From Phytoseiulus persimilis (Eukaryota; Arthropoda; Arachnida; Mesostigmata; Phytoseiidae): a DNA stretch of 64,000 nt. The translations under genes and the position numbers were made by a program. The stretch spans positions 25,416,745 through 25,480,744 of the forward strand of contig CM075102.1 in the NCBI GenBank assembly GCA_037576195.1. The letters are read 5' to 3'. Shown here piece by piece: positions 38,887 through 52,800 of the stretch (its first letter is position 1; each line of letters starts with the position of its first letter). The notes beneath the pieces were generated by a model. The model worked only from the letters and a program-made list of their open reading frames with translations, searched no databases and was not told the DNA's origin.

Positions 38887-41607
38887 TCCCCCCTCCCCGG
38901 AATTCGAATTAGTTCGAGGACACAGCTGAAGGCGCTGAACGAATGGGAGTTCGGAACCAGCTTCTCAAAATCACATCATGAAGATGCTTGTTGACACAGA
39001 ATCGCGAACTGTGCGTCGTGGTACGCATACACCCGTCGCTTGTTGTGTCCTGTATTGTCGTCATGGTCGCTGAAGGCTTCAATTTCCGCTTGGTCCCGTG
39101 TGCGAGCGCTAGCGAGAGGAAGATTGGCTGCGCGCTGTCTTCATTGTACTCCCACTTGCTCTCAGTCAGTGTCGCTTGCCCGCTCCCCTTTAACGTTCTC
39201 GTTTTCGCCCAGAGGTCTCTGAGATAAAAACTTTGGATCGAGTTGTATTGTTGTGAAGGAAGCTCCACTGGCGTATGTTGATGGCTTGTTGTTGACGTTG
39301 TTGTTGTGTGACGGGACGAGACGGCATCGGCCGAAGGGGCGAACTGGAGGGCAGAGAGACAGGCAGGGCGGCAGTGTTTGTTGTTGAGCTGCACCTGATG
39401 TCGCTATTGTCCGGCAATGATGGATGGCGACGGCGGCCGACCGAACGGCTCAGGCCGGCCGGGTAACGGACTCTAACTACGCCTGGTTAAGCCCCCCGCC
39501 CACCCATCCGATCCTCCCCTCTCTCTGACCGATCGGAACTGACTAGAAACGCTCGCCGCCACTGACATCACCCTTATTAACGACGCGAATGAAGATGGCT
39601 AGCTGGAGGATCGGTTGACCTGGATACTTGTCGTGCAGACCGAGTTGTCTCTCAATGACAACGATCCCCCCGCTTAACGTTCTCAGCCATCAATCGAGAT
39701 CTAATCACAAGTATCTGACGAAATTCTCCGATTCCATCGGTCTCATTGATGACACAGTAGTTGTCCGCTCCACTTTCCGCTCCATTTCTCGTCGTTTCGT
39801 CGTCGGAGCTCCGGGATTGAAACGGCTGAAATGAGGGGCATGCCGACGATTTCCATCGATCCCCGCCACGAGAGGTTCGTTAATGAGTTAAGAGTCTAGA
39901 ATTTTGCAGCGGCAGAACTCGTGGTGCAAACACCTGCTTACACAAGCAGCTGCTTTGCACAAAATCCCAAGAAACTACAAACGAGCGATGCCCGCCTACT
40001 ATCAGATGTCAGATCCAAACAGGGTTCTCTGATCTCCTGAGTCCTAATCTTGGAGAGATGCTGGCCCTCGCGGCTTCATAACTGACTCGAGTTCTCTTGT
40101 TGCGCCAAGGAGCTGTTCCGATGGGTAGATGGTACGGTTCCGGAAGTACGTTCTCCCTTCAGCCCGTCACTGAACCCTTTTCCGGGTTTGGAAGCGGCTA
40201 TCACGCTGCTCGTCTGGGTCGACCTTTGTGATCAGAGCCATAGAGACACTCGAGCATGAGCCCGGAAAGTATAGGAATCATTCCCGAAATCAGAGCGCGA
40301 CCGGGAGCTGTCGAATCGGCGACGCTCTGTGCACGGCCCAAGGCTGCGCCAATGGAGCTGGTGTGTGGTACAAACCGTGTTAACCACACGGTCAAGTTTC
40401 GGTGGTGTATTTGCTCCCTCTTGATAGGAACTCGCTGCTCCTGGAGGGACAAAGGCTTGAATCAATTAGAACTATGGGAGAACGCCATGTTTCCGAGCCT
40501 ATCAGTGAGAGAACGGGGACATATCTGCCTTGGACAGACTCCTAGAGGGGAGCCGTCCCGCTTGAAAAGTTCATTTAGGCCTAGGACGAGTCAAGTCGGG
40601 AAGAAGTTGTGAACGCAGGGGCATATGAATGCTCAACTTGATGGATCCGGAGATTTATGGAACCGAAATGAGTCGTGAGTATATGGTGATGGATGACCCT
40701 CATCATGAGTGTAAACAAATTCATATTCCCTCGGTGAGCTATTAATGACGAAGTAATAACTTCGCTGACCGGTTGCTAGCTGCGAGCAGATAAAGCATCG
40801 GGCGCGAGCTCCCAAAGTCGATTAAGATAGCGCCGGCAGCGCGAGCGGCTCGCAACATGCTCTCCGACACCCGTCCTCCAGCAACAACACGGCGGTGGCC
40901 GGCTCGAGCGTTTGCCCGTCCGGCGGTCCCTGCGTTCGCCCCACTCAGCCGGCCGGCCAGCCAGCCAGTTCCGTTCGAACAACTGATTGACTGGCCTTCC
41001 AAACTGTGGGAAAACACGGCTCTGAATCTATTCTATACAATTAACCACCTTCGAGCGAACGAAACCGGAAAGGGATCTGACTGAGCGCTATGAAAGGGAG
41101 CTCGGTCGAGGCGGCGAACCACGAGGGACGCGACACGGGAGATTAGGAGAGTACGCTTTATCTAATGGTCCGCATGGAGAGGTTCGGTCGCTCTCATATT
41201 GAGTTTGCAAGATACCGACGTCAAAATGCTCGTTGCCGTATTAATTAGTTCAGCTTGAAGAATAATGATTCGTTCGCATCGATACGCGTTCACACACTCT
41301 CCGACGAACTCCAAGCCCCACTCCACAGGCAACAGCGATCGATCAAGGGCATCACGCGGTCATATACCAACCAACATTCGACCGGACACTAATCAATTGC
41401 TAAAAGTAAAACAAGCCCAACTCACAAACGGACACTAACGAACTAAAAACGAGCTTTTGAGAAATGCTCCGCTGGAGAGCTTCGGAGTAAGTCGTAAAGA
41501 GTCAAATTCGTGCATAGCAAGAGAAGACGCGCCGGGGCGAAAACCAGTCATCCATCTCGACAAGCTGAACTGTTAGCGATGGGAACTACCCGAGCTTCGA
41601 ACGCCCA

Positions 41608-41670
41608 ACTTCCAACACCTGACTTCCGCCGCCTGACTTCCAACCCCTGACTGTCAACTTCCACCTCCTG
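41608..41670. repeat. 14-bp minisatellite, four units
   Basis: Units of the form ACTTCC(A/G)(A/C)C(A/G/C)CCTG begin at 41,608, 41,622, 41,636 and 41,657. A 7-bp partial unit sits between the third and fourth. Degenerate traces continue to about 41,695. Confidence 0.75.
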
Positions 41671-43087
41671 ACGTCTAACTGCTAGCTTCCTGCTTCACAG
41701 TATGCGAAGGGAGAGAAGGGGAATCGAGTCCCTGTCGCCGTCCGTGAATCGTTCCACGGGGTATTTGTGACTCAACTCAGCTCCGGTCGATTGATCAGCA
41801 GCCTCATGATAATCATAGCATGAGAGGAAAATCCAAGCTTCTGACGGCGGTGCGACCCAACGTGACTCGATCACGTTCGCAGAGAAAGATTTGACCGCAC
41901 TGAGCTGATAGCCTAGCAAGTCATATGTGAGTCTGTTGGTCGTGCTCTCATCCACCGAATAGAAGTGGAATTTGGTACTACGTCAACGTTGCGAGAAATT
42001 ACGTTATGAGAAAATCTCCGTTTTTAAACACAGAGTTGGGAACGCTCTCGAGATCATCTCGATGGGGGAGGTTGTGGCATCTGTTTCCCCCATCCAACAC
42101 CACCTACCATCGCTCCATGGAATGGGAGCATCACAACTGTGAGAAAATTCCCAAGTTACATTCGGAGGGTGCCGCGGTCAATCTTTAATACAGCGAGGAG
42201 GATTCAACTGTCGGCGCCAATGTCGGGCACTCGTTCGCATCGAGTTGAGCACTCCATGAGATGCTTCTTCCGATGATCGTTGGAACACTCTCGCCTGACG
42301 CTGCGACCCAGTTGACCTGGTCGGGTATCCGGTGTTCGCGATAGCATTGACAGCTTCACCGGGTCTCTTTTGGGACCCACAGAAAGAGGTTACTCAGTTA
42401 GCACTCCGGTATAGCCCGACGCCAGTGAGAGTCAATCTCATCTAACAACGTCGCCAGTGGGAGTCCAAGGTGACCACGACTGCTCCCGAAATTCTCGTCA
42501 GCCCTTTAGGATCCGTTTTACCAACTGGGCGGCCAATCTGATCAGTTGGTTCCTCTGAATCGGAGCCGGAGGATGGTCGGCGTCGCGGGAGGAAAAAGTT
42601 CGAACGCGCTCGGCTCCCACTCTCATCATTTCGCAGGACGATGCTGTCCCCCGGATGCTGAACTATCTCAGTGACGTCGCGAGCTGTTCTGATGTATCCA
42701 ACGAACTTGTGCAAGGAATACTACGGCATCCTCAACTTTGCGGTTTTCGCGCCCTCGGTGACGGCCGACTCCGACACACACGACATCGAGCGGTGAGTGC
42801 CTGGGATTCTTGGTCTAAACGTCAGAGTCTGTGTTTACACCATGGAAAGATCGGAAGTCCAGAATACGCAAACAGTGTACTGAATTTGCGAGTGAAATGC
42901 GATAGGCCCTACTGAGAGGGTCTTCAACCATCAGTCTTCAGAATTGTGGGAAGTGCGAGGCGTGATGGAGGCTTCGCCCCGGTCGCAATGAATCGGGATG
43001 AGCACCGTGAACGGTAATAGCCTCACTCAACCTCGAACCCAGAGTGCACTCTCAGGCTGTAGAAACTTTATCGCTCCGTGAGAGCTT

Positions 43088-43093
43088 TATAAA
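43088..43093 (+). promoter_or_regulatory. possible MEGF8 core promoter (TATAAA)
   Basis: CTTTATAAACG lies about 555 bp before the MEGF8 start codon. A donor-like site (GAGC|GTAAGAT, 43,314) and a good acceptor (TGATTCCAG, ending 43,565) could remove a small leader intron. Alternatively the acceptor at 43,565 joins a more distant untranslated exon. Sequence match only. Confidence 0.25.
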
Positions 43094-43564
43094 CGCTTAC
43101 GAAGCATAACGGCAATATATTATTGAGCATCGCGCAGCGCTGGCCGCGGGATCATTCGCTCGCCAGGGGTCAGCTTGGATCATTCATAGAGAACTGTCTT
43201 TGAGTGTGATGCCGAACGAATCCAGTGGTCTCGACTACGAACGTAATTTGAACGCGCGGTTTTGTAAGCGACGGACTCACACTATGTTGCTGTCGGTCAC
43301 GTTAGCGGGAGAGCGTAAGATTGAACTCCTCTCCTCTGATTTCCCGTGAGCACAGCAGCCGCGGCAAGTAGCTGTGACACTCCACTGATCCGCTCTCCGG
43401 TGGCCTGAAGTTTTCCGAACAGTTCCTCCATCGTTATCAGCACTCGAAATCGCGGAAGATCGCAGAGCTCATCAATAGCGGAGCGTGTCCGCTCTGACTT
43501 GATTCGACTGAGCTTGACATGTCTTGACCGTTCCGGGCCCAATATGCTCTTTTGTGTGATTCCA

Positions 43565-43565
43565 G
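43565..43565 (+). other. candidate 3' splice site in the MEGF8 leader
   Basis: CTCTTTTGTGTGATTCCAG ends at 43,565, which is 82 bases before the start codon. If used, the 5' leader has an upstream untranslated exon. Confidence 0.35.
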
Positions 43566-43647
43566 AAGTGTCAACCCCAGAGACAACCGTACTTTGAAAA
43601 TGCGCTCGAGTTTACGTGCACACTCGCTGTGATGTCCAAACCCAAGG

Positions 43648-43840
43648 ATGTGGATTGGAGCCAAGCCGCTCGAGCACACACTCGCTCTATGGGTAGCGCT
43701 TGCCTTGTTGGGGCAGGTGGTGCGTGGTCGCTCGAAAACCTGCAATCGCGAGCGACAGGTCCATACAGAGCCTCGGGGCTTCATCACCGACGGAGAGGGA
43801 AACTATCACAATAACAGTCATTGCGAGTGGCTCATCCAAG
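43648..43840 (+). CDS. MEGF8: MEGF8 exon 1: signal peptide and start of CUB 1
   Basis: The ATG at 43,648 opens a signal peptide with a hydrophobic core at about residues 11-25, ahead of the first CUB cysteine. It ends CAAG|GTGAGT in phase 1. An out-of-frame ATG at 43,632 lies just upstream. Confidence 0.85.
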
Positions 43841-46800
43841 GTGAGTTCTCCTTTGGCGATCGACGCATTATCGATAGTTGTCGAGAGTTTCCAACAACAG
43901 TTATGGAGCGATCTCGGCCAAGGCGCCCCTTCGAGTCTCTTGCATGCTGGCACACTCTTCGTGCTCGCCCCAGTAGTCTCAACATTGATGGCCGGAGCGA
44001 ATGAGCGGATTCGGCCGGATCGTGATATTATTCAAACAATCTCACGCTAGGATACACAGTCTACGATTTTGCGTTCATCCGTGCTCGGCGATGTCGGAGG
44101 ATGGCGAACACGTTAAACTGAATCCTGAGCGCCGTAGCTGTATTTTCACGTTGCTATTCCGATTGCAGCTCCGCCTGGTAAGCAGGCGTTCATAACGTTG
44201 AATATCACCCAATTGAACACCGAGTGCGCATTCGATCATCTGTACATCTACGATGGGGACTCGTACTCTGCTCCAATGTTGGCATCGCTCTCCGGGCTGA
44301 ACAGGAACCCGCCCCATTTCGTTTCGCGGTCCGGTTCGATGCTCATACTGCTGTACTCTGACACAAACTACGTTCTGGAGGGTTTCACTGCGAACTACAG
44401 CATTCACGATTGTCCTCTGAACTGCAGCGAACGAGGAAAGTGCGTGGACCATGTGTGCCGATGCAGCTCCGGCTTCACCGGAGAAGCATGCGAGTTTGAG
44501 CGCTGCCCGAAGAATTGCAGCTCTTCCGCGGGTCATGTCCACGGCAAATGTACTGAGGCCGGATGTGTCTGCCTCCCGGGCTTCTCGGGCACAAGCTGCA
44601 GCTTGCCGTCGGTCAGCGAAAAGCAGCATGTGGGCTGGCACCTCCTTGCCGACAGCCAGAACAGTGTTTTCAGTCCGAGGGCAGGCCATTCCGTGGCCTA
44701 CGTGACGTTTACGGATCGATTGTACACTTTCGGAGGAAAAAGTTTCAGCACGGTGTTCGGAGATTTCCTCGTCTACGATTTCGCCTCTTCGAAGTGGACT
44801 TCGCTGAGGAGCAAACTGATGCCCGCCGCTCGCTGGGGCCACGCCATGGTGCACCACGCCGACTCTATTGTGCTGTTCGGCGGCGAGCTCGCGAACGGGA
44901 CCCTCAGCAACGAGCTGTGGATTTATAATGTACAGAAACAAGAGTGGAGTCTCGAGGAGCCCGACGCTTCCGGGGTCGACGCTCCGATGGTGGCTCTGCA
45001 CTCGCTCACGATGACCGAGCCGAGAACGTTCATCGTGTTCGGCGGTCGAATGGAGGGTGGCCAGTTTTCTAACAAAATCTACAAGATAAGCCTGACGTCG
45101 GGCAAGCCCAAATGGGAACGGATCGAGCTTTCGGCCGGAAACCCGGTCCGAGTTGTGGGTCACAGCGCCACCTTTCACGCGGCGTCGCGGAGCATTCTAG
45201 TCTACGGAGGAATAGTGGCCGACATGGCGAGATTTTCTAAACTTAGCGCGAGCTTGTATGCATTCAATGTCGAAAAACGTCACTGGACTCAGCTGCACTA
45301 CCAGTCGAGCGGACGCTCCCAGCCGACCAGTTCGAGATCCCAGCAGCTTCAAAAACCTGACCATCCATACGAACGAGCTTTTCACACCGCCACGATTGCC
45401 GGGAATTACCTGGTCATATTCGGAGGGTGAGTTCCGCGTACGTTACTTACAGGATCGTTTCCGAGCCCGGCTCGTCCGCAGCGTTGGATTTTCCTCTGAA
45501 CCCGCCTTGCTTCCAGATACATGCATCGGCACAGCCTCGAGGAGAAGTGTTTCGACGATCAAGTCTACCTGTATCATCTGAAATGCTACAAATGGGTGTC
45601 GTACGACATCCTGATGTCATCCGGCGACGGAGTCCCGAAGTCACAGCGGGCTTTACCGAGCGCCGGCGTCTATTCCCACGGCATGGCGCTCCGACGCGGC
45701 GGAACCCTTCTCATCCTCGGTGGTTACAGTGGTCAGATGCGCGGAGACCTCCGAGCTCTCCAGCTACCGGAAACCATAACGCACATCACATCCGAAACCG
45801 CGTCCGTTCTGTGCGGAGACTACAACAATTCAGAAGTCGCCTGCAGAGAGAACCCTGCTTGTGGCTGGTGTTCGCTCCTATCTATCTGTATGGACAGGAA
45901 CAAGAAGGCCGACTGCGGAGGTCACTTTTCGGTCGGAAGCTGTCCGACTCTCTGTCTCGCGCTGCGGGACTGCCAAAGCTGCATGGCCTGGGGGGAAGGT
46001 CAGGAAATCACGAATCACGTCATGGTGGACGCGGGAGGGTTCATGCCCCGCTCGTGCGGCTGGTGCGTTTCCAGTTCGGAGTGCCACTCCCTCAACGATC
46101 CGCCGCAGAAAACAACCCTGTGCGGAACCTCGGAAAACAAAACCATCGAATCCGAAGGCTACTGGGGCAATCACGGCTACGTGGTGACCAACCTGCCGGA
46201 GTGCCGCAGCCACAACTACAAACCGGGGCTGACGTTCGTTCAGTACAGCAATCCCGTCAACTACTCGCTGCCGGACGACCTGACCATGATCAACAGCTCT
46301 GCGGCTCGGATCGTGTTCCCGGCCAACAAGGGCGACAAATCCGGAGGGATCGCCCAGATCCTCGGCTACCTCCACCCGACGGCCGTGGCGCTGGATGCTT
46401 CGTCAGGCACCCCGAAGATCTTCATTCGCAGCGGCTTCAACTCCGAGCTCAAGATGAGCTTGGACGACAAGGAAGCCAACCTGGAGCTGGTCGCCGTCCA
46501 CAACAACTCCAACTTCAACATGACCGAGGCCGTACGGCCGTCGGGCAACAAACTCATCCCGATCGTAGGCAAGGGGGCCCGCTATCTACTCAACATGACA
46601 ATTCAGCTGCAATGCGACCGCAATCCCGTGCGCGGAAACTGCGAGAACTACTCGGAAATAAAGTGGTGTCAGCAACTTCGATCCTGCCTGCACTCGTCGC
46701 TGATACCAATCAAGTATCTCGAGCCGTACAAGAACGGCTCTGATTGTTATCGCCGAGTGAGCTGTCTGGCCTGTCTCGTCGACTCCGCCTGTGGATGGTG

Positions 46801-49800
46801 CCATTCGAAGGGAGTCTGTGTTTCCCGACTGTCGGACGACGACGGCCAATGCCCAGCTACCAAGGACGGCGAGCTGCTCGTACTCGAGCCGGAGCAGTGC
46901 TCAAACTGCAACTACCACATCTACTGCGACACCTGCCTCTCGGACCCCAACTGCGAATGGATGGCCGAGGACGTCACCTGCAAGCGGCGCGGGAAGAGCC
47001 CGTCGGCGCTTCTCGATCGCTCCAAATGCCCGACGCCGTGTCATCTACGGCAAGGATGCGACAATTGTCTCAATGAAACCGGGCGCTGCGCTTGGTGCCA
47101 ACAGACTCAGCAGTGCTTTTTGTTCTCAACGTATATAAGCTCGTTCATGTACGGCGGCTGTCGCGAATGGGCCGACAAAGACATACCCGCGCTGATCAAG
47201 CGCGGCAACGTAAAAAGCGGACCCATGCAATGCCCGGACTGCACGAGACACTCCGACTGCAAGAGCTGCTTGAGTCAACTGGGATGCGGGTGGTGCGGCA
47301 ACGTCGACAATCCCAACATCGGCAACTGCTCGGCGGGCGACTTCTCGGGGCCCTACAGCGGCAACTGCACCGAAATCGTCTCGTCCGCGTCGAGCAACGA
47401 CATGAACGAGGTGATCGACCAGACCGCCTCGTGGTCGTATGCCAAGTGCCCCAACGTCGACGAGTGCCGTCTCCAGCTGGCGAAGTGCCACCACAACGCC
47501 ACGTGCCACGACACGGAGGATTCCTACATTTGCGTCTGTAACAAAGGATTCAAGGGCGACGGGAAGAGCGAATGCGTGAAAACCTGCGACGAGGACTGCA
47601 ATCACGGGACTTGCTCGGAAGCACCCGAATACAAATGTATCTGCGAAATCGGCTGGACCGGCGACTTCTGCGACAAGGACTGCGGATGCAACTTCCACTC
47701 GCGCTGCAGCCAGGGAATCGGGAGGTGCGACGAGTGCCGACACCACACCGCCGGTCCGAGGTGTAACCGGTGCGTGAAAGGCGCCTTCGGAGACGCGACC
47801 AGGCTCCAAGGTTGCTCCTTGTGTAAGTGCAACGGTCACGGAGACCCGGACAAGAACTTCTGCGACCCGGTGACGGGGAACTGTTACTGTATCCACAACA
47901 CGAAATCCAAATCCTGCCAGAGATGCCTGCCCGGCTTCTACGGAGACCCGAGAGACAACGGCACCTGTTTCAAGGATTGCACCGACCACAAGCCTTTCCT
48001 GACCGAGCCGTTCGGTGCGCTGGGCTCGCGCGAGGGCTCCTCGCTGGCGCCCCAACACTGCCTATGGATCGTACAGGGTCACAAGCACAGCACAATCCAG
48101 CTGACACTCGCGACCTCCCTGAACATCAAGTGTCCGGAGAACTATGTCTACGTCTACGAAGGACTGTACAGCGCAAACTCCCCGGGACAACTCCTGGCTT
48201 CTTTCTGCGGCACCCAACTGAACGCGCCGATCGTCGTCTCGTCCAAAACCAACCAGCTCTCGGTTTACTATCGTCGGTCGAAGCTCCACGAAGGCTTCAA
48301 CGCCACCTACAAGCAGATGTGGTGTCCTGAGGGCTGCACCGGCAGGAACCGTGTTTGTCAAGACGGTCTGTGTGTCTGCAAACCAGGCTTCAGTGGGCCC
48401 TTGTGCGACGTCAAACTGTGCCCCAAGGCCTGTTCCTCTCAAACGAAGTCAGGCACTTGCGAACAGGTGAGCGCCGAACGGACCATCCGGATTTCCCGGC
48501 TTCGAGCCACTTCACTTTGGTATACCATCGTGGTTCGAAAGATTTCCGTCCGCCAACCGGATCGCTCTCGATTGAACCTAATCTTTCTTTCTTATTCATT
48601 TCAATCCGCAGGCTTATTCGCTCTGTCGCTGTAGTCTGAACTATGGCGGGGACGCTTGCGATGTCGATCTCAACTCGCACCAGAGTGTTGTGTGGACCTT
48701 GCTGTACGATGTCGAGCGCGTATTTTCAGCCGATACCTTGACCTTGGCCGATCTTGTGGTTGACAGTCCGCCGGATATCCAATTCGGTCATTCCCTACTG
48801 GTCAGCGAGCCTGACAGCCACATCTGGCTTTTCGGCGGCGTCTCCCAAATGGATCAAGACAGCAACCGGCTCTACATTTATGACAAAGATTTCTATCAAT
48901 GGAAGAAAGTTAATGTCTCTCATGACGAGAGCAAGATGCCCAGTCCGCGGAGACACCACTGCGCCACCATTGTCGGCAAAGACATGTACGTTTACGGAGG
49001 GATGAACAGTCAGTTTTCAGCTGTGGGCGACTTCTGGAAGTTCGCGACTGTACACAGGACTTGGACCACGATTGCGGTAAGTTGTCGAGGGAATGATCGG
49101 GCGGGATCCGAGTCCAGTCGAGCGCGATATCTAAGCGGAGGGCGATTCTACAGACCGGTCCCGATGTGCCTCCGTTGGTCGGGTGCACACTGACAAATGT
49201 CCACAACACGTTCCTGTTGATGATCGGCGGTTACTCTCCGGAGAATGGCTTCCAAGAGAAAACACTGATCTACACAATCCAAGACACGACGTTCAAGGTT
49301 TTCAACACGACCGGAGCGTCTCCTGAAGGAATCTACGGCCACACAGCCGAATACCATGCCCCGACCGACAGCATATATGTTTTCGGTGGAATACTTTATG
49401 AAGCCGGTATGATCTCACGCACTTTTGTTCCATGCTTCTTCCGTTCTCGCCCAATCATGGACGTCAATGTAGCATCGGAGTGATCTCCTGATCCACCCTT
49501 CACTTTCAGCTGGTTCACTTCCATCTTCAACTTTGTTCGCCCTTCACGTCGGCAGTCGTATCTGGACTCGTCTTCCCGCTGACGACCGAGTGAGCCCTAA
49601 CGCCCACATAGCGCCGAGATTCTTCCACTCTTCAGCTCTCGTCGGAGACATGATGTACATCATCGGGGGCAGGGACGCTGGCGGCGAAACAACTCTGGAC
49701 ACTCACATTTACAATATCAAGTGTAACTCTTGGGTGGAGCTCGAAGGTTTCTGTAAGTATTCTCCCGAAGAAAATGAACGTAGCTCGAGAGAGTAGATTC

Positions 49801-52800
49801 TCGACAGTGCCGTTCCGAGTGATCTCTAGTCATCGAGCTCTCAAGCGGTTTCTTCTAGATGTCAAGGTCAATGGTACACCACCGGCGCACTTCAGCAGCG
49901 CGAGTGCCGTGAATTTGAACGGGGAGGTCTATATTTATGGCGGATCAACCTATCAGCCACAAGGGTCCTTCTACAAAGTGAGTCCTGCTAACCGTTGAAG
50001 AGATTGCAAACTTATCATCAACGTCGCGATATGATGACAACGTTTCCCCCGGAGTCCGATCCATAATTTCACCGTATGGATTCGGCTGGCTGATACTAAA
50101 TCTCCAAACATTTACATCCGTTTCCAGATTTCGCTGCCTAGCGATCTCTGCAATCTTTTCTACCGGGAGCGTTTAGGCTGTCTGACTAATCCGGGCTGTT
50201 CTTTCTGCTCGGTCGTCAACTCGACCGGAGGACCGCCTGGCAGAACTGAACAATTTTGTTTCAAAATTGGACAAGGACCTCGTTTGTGAGTATTTCCTCG
50301 ATGTACTCTCGAAGCATCATTGCAAAATGTTCTAGATAAGCCATGTCTCCTCCTATTCCAGTTGCGACCCTCTAGCCCAAGGGGCCCGGAACTGCAGTAC
50401 TGGTTGGATTCAGAACCGCACATGTGAGCTCTACGAGACCTGCGTCGACTGCCTGGCTCAATGGCCCTCTGAAAAAGGTGTCCTACAACCCTCCGTGTGT
50501 CAATGGTGTCCCGACTGTCAGAAAGGACGCTGCCTCCCGATAGGCAGCTCCTGTCCGGTTCAAACAACGCCCGATTGTAACGATGCACAAGAAGCTCGTA
50601 TCGTGTACGTAGCCGATCAATGTCCGCAGCGGAGCTGTGTCGCCTCGGAATGCGAGAAATGCCGAGATCAAGGGAAATGCATGTGGACGCGTCAAGTTCT
50701 CCGTTCAGGGGAGCTCAAACATATTGTGAGCCAGACACCGACGTTCGACTGGACGTGTGTCCGCAAGACCGTCAAGGACCAAGTTAACCATCCGGTTGAA
50801 TCGAACCCACCGCGCTCGTGTCCACGTCGATGCGGATCGTACACGAACTGCACCACGTGTCTGGAGAGCACAGGAGGTGAAGGGAGCGCTCATCAGTGCT
50901 GGTGGGCTTCCTCTCTGGGGCAGTGTATAACGCCGACGTTTGCCCCAATCCGTTGCGAAGGGGGGATGTGTGGCCCTTTGTTGCAAGGCGATGCGCACAT
51001 CTGCTCTCCACCGTGTCATTACCATTCGCAATCTAAGCTCTGCCTCTCGGATCCACGATGCGGATGGTGTGCCCTGCTCGGCGCCAACGGTCAGGGACTG
51101 TGCATGGAGGGCAGCAGGGAAGGCCCCACTGGGGGCAGCTGTCAGAACGGTACCGTATTCTTGAACGGCCACCCCTTACCTGGCGAAGTTCCGAAATGGC
51201 TTCAAACCCATGGAAGCAACGTCGGCTGGTACTACTTCAAGAGACCGATGGAGGACGAGTGCCATAATGGGCATCACGACTGTGATCCCGAGAAAGAGAA
51301 ATGCGTTGACAGAGACGACGGCTACGAATGCGTCTGCCAAGAAGGCTACACTACGGGCAACAACAACACCTGCCGCCCTGTCTGCAGACAGGGTTGTGAG
51401 CACGGCGAGTGCGTTCGTCCCGACGAGTGCAAATGCGGTTTCGGTTACGTGGGCAGCAACTGCACGATAGCTTGCCAATGCAACGGTCATTCCAACTGTC
51501 AGGATATCGATAACCTGGACGTTTGTCTGAGCTGCCACAACAACACTCAAGGTCCTCAGTGCAGTCAGTGCGTAACGGGCTACGTAGGCGATCCGACCGA
51601 CGGAGGCAAATGCGTGTCATGCTACCACTTTTGCCACAAGTAAGTTGCCATCTCGAATCCAGTTATTTTCGTGCTCGAGTTGACCCCGCGCACGGGATCC
51701 GACGTCGTTCGTACGCTTCAGCTGATAAGTGTCCCCCGTTCTTTACAGACACTCGACTCAATGCATCGACGAAGAACTCATGGCCTCATTGGACGATGTG
51801 ACTAAAGCTGACTACGAAGAATTGATGAAAATCGCCCAAAGCAAACCCGGCCCGCTTCAGACGGCCGTGTGCCTAAACTGCACCAACAACACGACCGGGA
51901 AGACTTGTGATTTCTGCAAGGATGGATTCTTCATCAGAGACGGCGACATCGTGAACGGCTGCCGACCGTGCGAGTGTCACGGCCACGGTGACACTTGCGA
52001 CAAACTGACGGGAGAAAGCTGCATATGTCGGAACAACACCGAAACTGATCGGAGTTGCAACCCGAATTCCCGGACGAAACACGCGTCCTGCTGGAGTCTC
52101 CAATGCGCAAAATGCAAAGACAACTTCCAAGGCATTCCAATCAACGGTCATCAGTGCTACAGGCACATGCGTCTAGAGCAGGAATATTGCTTTGATCCTG
52201 GAAACCAAGGCGAATGCAATTCCGACCAAGCCCTCACACCCCTTGTCCCTGGAAAACCTGTTTTCTTCGTAGTTCAGCCGAGATACATGAACGTGAACAT
52301 CCGAATCATGATCGATATCGCGTACGGTCAGGTCGATGTGCATCTGGGACCAAAGGAGGACATATTCGTTGTGTCACAACACAAGAACGGATCTCATGTG
52401 ATCAGTATTGATCCTAAATACGAAGCTGTGGTTGACGACTCCCACCATCCCAGGACCCCTTTAGAAACGAAGAACCATTCCAAAGAATCCGCAACCGCAA
52501 CTTCGACTGTTTCTCGACGTCGAGAAACGTCTCCTGTGAATTCGGTGGCCAACCGAGAGGTTTTCGCTAAGTATCCTAATGCTCAAGCTGACATCACTGG
52601 CAACTCGAAGACAATGCTGCAACTCGTCAAACGAGAGGGTTCGGGACTAATAACGTATGTCGAAATCAAGAAACCGCATCATCTGATCGTGGTTCGAAAA
52701 CTAACCAATCGACTCATCCTGACCATACCTCAGGTGAGTTCGTCCATTGCGCTATGAAAACCAGCTTCTGTTCCACCACAGTCTATTGATTATCATCGAA

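Larger units (their letters stand above)
35236..43087. other. gene-free stretch
   Basis: No supported gene. It contains a C10 run with further C clusters (38,877-38,900), GGCC/CAGC-rich simple sequence near 40,940-40,970, ATTA-rich islands at about 37,265, 41,230-41,275 and 41,385-41,400, and a 14-bp minisatellite at 41,608-41,670. Frames at 40,256-40,612 (+) and 42,442-42,714 (-) were inspected and could not be assigned. Confidence 0.4.
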